Assembly: GCA_021323855.1 (NCBI GenBank)
Contig: JAJPKE010000023.1
Span: 1-64,000 of the forward strand
Direction: 5' to 3'
Source of the DNA: Chloroflexota bacterium
GTDB taxonomy: Bacteria; Chloroflexota; Ktedonobacteria; Ktedonobacterales; JADMIN01
Length of the DNA: 64,000 bases
The stretch's first letter is position 1. Each line of letters opens with the position of its first letter. Below are positions 63,569-64,000 of this stretch, piece after piece. A model generated the notes under the pieces. The model saw only the letters and a program-made list of their open reading frames with translations, ran no database searches and was not told where the DNA came from. The position numbers and the translations under genes were made by a program.

Positions 63569-64000
63569 CTAGATGCCGGGAGCCGCCGCCCAACGAATCA
63601 GGTAATTGGTGATGGTTGTGGAGGCGATTCCCTCATAGCCACGCAGCAGATGCCGCGCGCCAGAGATGATGCTCAGGCGCCGGTTTTGCAGGCGTTCGAG
63701 CCACGGTTCGAGCTTGTGGCGCGGCGATACCTCATCGTATTCGCCGGTCAGGAAGAGTTTGGGTCGCTCAAAGGCCCCCAGGTCCGGCGTGACCCGGAAG
63801 ATTGGCGGGCTGACGGCGACCACCGTGCGCACCCGTGGATCATGCGCGGCGTAGGCTAGCGCCATATACGCGCCGAACGCATGACCGACGAGACACAGCT
63901 TCTGAGGATTGACCCCTGGTTGCGCCAGCAAGAAATCCATCGCCCCGGCAATGTCGAGTGGCTCCAGGCGTCCATCCGTCTGTTGCCCCTGGCTGGCGCC
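63569..64000 (-). CDS. Alpha/beta hydrolase, partial, with Ala at the nucleophile position
   Basis: The gene enters from the right edge; the frame is open across 63941-64000 (GASQGQQTDGRLEPLDIAGA), so the start is outside. The visible 143 residues form the C-terminal part of a small alpha/beta hydrolase. The nucleophile elbow reads LVGHAFGAYMALAYA, with Ala where G-x-S-x-G has Ser. The acid region is LFLTGEYDEVSP and the His region ISGARHLL. Loss of the Ser suggests it is not a conventional serine esterase, unless the active site differs. It ends 96 bp after the XPB gene start on the same strand and so lies upstream of it. Confidence 0.75.
   Translation of the reverse strand, partial: GASQGQQTDGRLEPLDIAGAMDFLLAQPGVNPQKLCLVGHAFGAYMALAYAAHDPRVRTVVAVSPPIFRVTPDLGAFERPKLFLTGEYDEVSPRHKLEPWLERLQNRRLSIISGARHLLRGYEGIASTTITNYLIRWAAAPGI

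Overview
The window is bacterial, GC-rich (roughly 58-60% by eye) and densely coded on both strands. The gene set best fits a Chloroflexota bacterium, most likely near the Ktedonobacteria. Supporting signs are a DUF2690 secreted protein, an XRE/NB-ARC/TPR regulator, a K+-independent H+-pyrophosphatase, an XPB-type helicase next to a PAC2 protein, a Vgb-like propeller, a proline-rich Ser/Thr kinase, and inteins in SufB and aconitase. This assignment is inferred from gene content; there is no rRNA in the window.

Layout. 1-1.23 kb: the 5' end of an IS5-type transposase, abutted by a complete IS630-type element with a frameshift-fused transposase. 1.4-4.4 kb: DUF2690 protein, GH57 glycosidase, HNH endonuclease. 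4.7-10.6 kb: tRNA-Pro, NB-ARC/TPR regulator, a NarL-type two-component pair separated by a cluster of small palindromes, then SnoaL-like and ABM-like small enzymes. 10.7-15.2 kb: phospholipase-D lipoprotein, hppA with a long leader, and csrA with an unusual repetitive tail. 15.2-16.5 kb: 1.25 kb with no convincing gene. 16.5-20.4 kb: CNNM/CBS protein, glmU, tRNA-Gln, small membrane protein. 20.8-31.5 kb: aldo/keto reductase, typA, two stand-alone receivers plus a membrane histidine kinase, MFS transporter, PstS-like lipoprotein coupled to a HAMP-only membrane protein. 31.5-39.2 kb: MocR regulator divergent from an FMN split-barrel protein, EamA transporter, tRNA-Phe, priA, and an APH-like kinase gene broken by one stop codon. 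39.1-48.2 kb: two small membrane proteins, an intein-containing aconitase, a two-subunit molybdenum hydroxylase and a YHS protein. 48.3-53.0 kb: Vgb-like propeller, PHB-depolymerase-like esterase, Ser/Thr kinase. 53.6-59.2 kb: sufB (two inteins), sufD and a Rieske ferredoxin. 59.2-64 kb: Ig-like membrane protein, PAC2 protein, XPB helicase, and a partial alpha/beta hydrolase.

How the genes work together. The suf cluster assembles Fe-S clusters needed by proteins encoded nearby (aconitase, the 2Fe-2S subunit, the Rieske protein). Two of those Fe-S genes carry three inteins, all at conserved positions. Two-component and related signalling genes are unusually frequent: two histidine kinases, three receivers, one HAMP-only protein, one Ser/Thr kinase and one NB-ARC regulator.

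Most transcription units end in clear hairpins, including a 52-nt perfect palindrome after the suf genes. Several candidate promoters share an 18-bp spacer and a TAnACT-type -10. No CRISPR array, phage or large conjugative element was seen.
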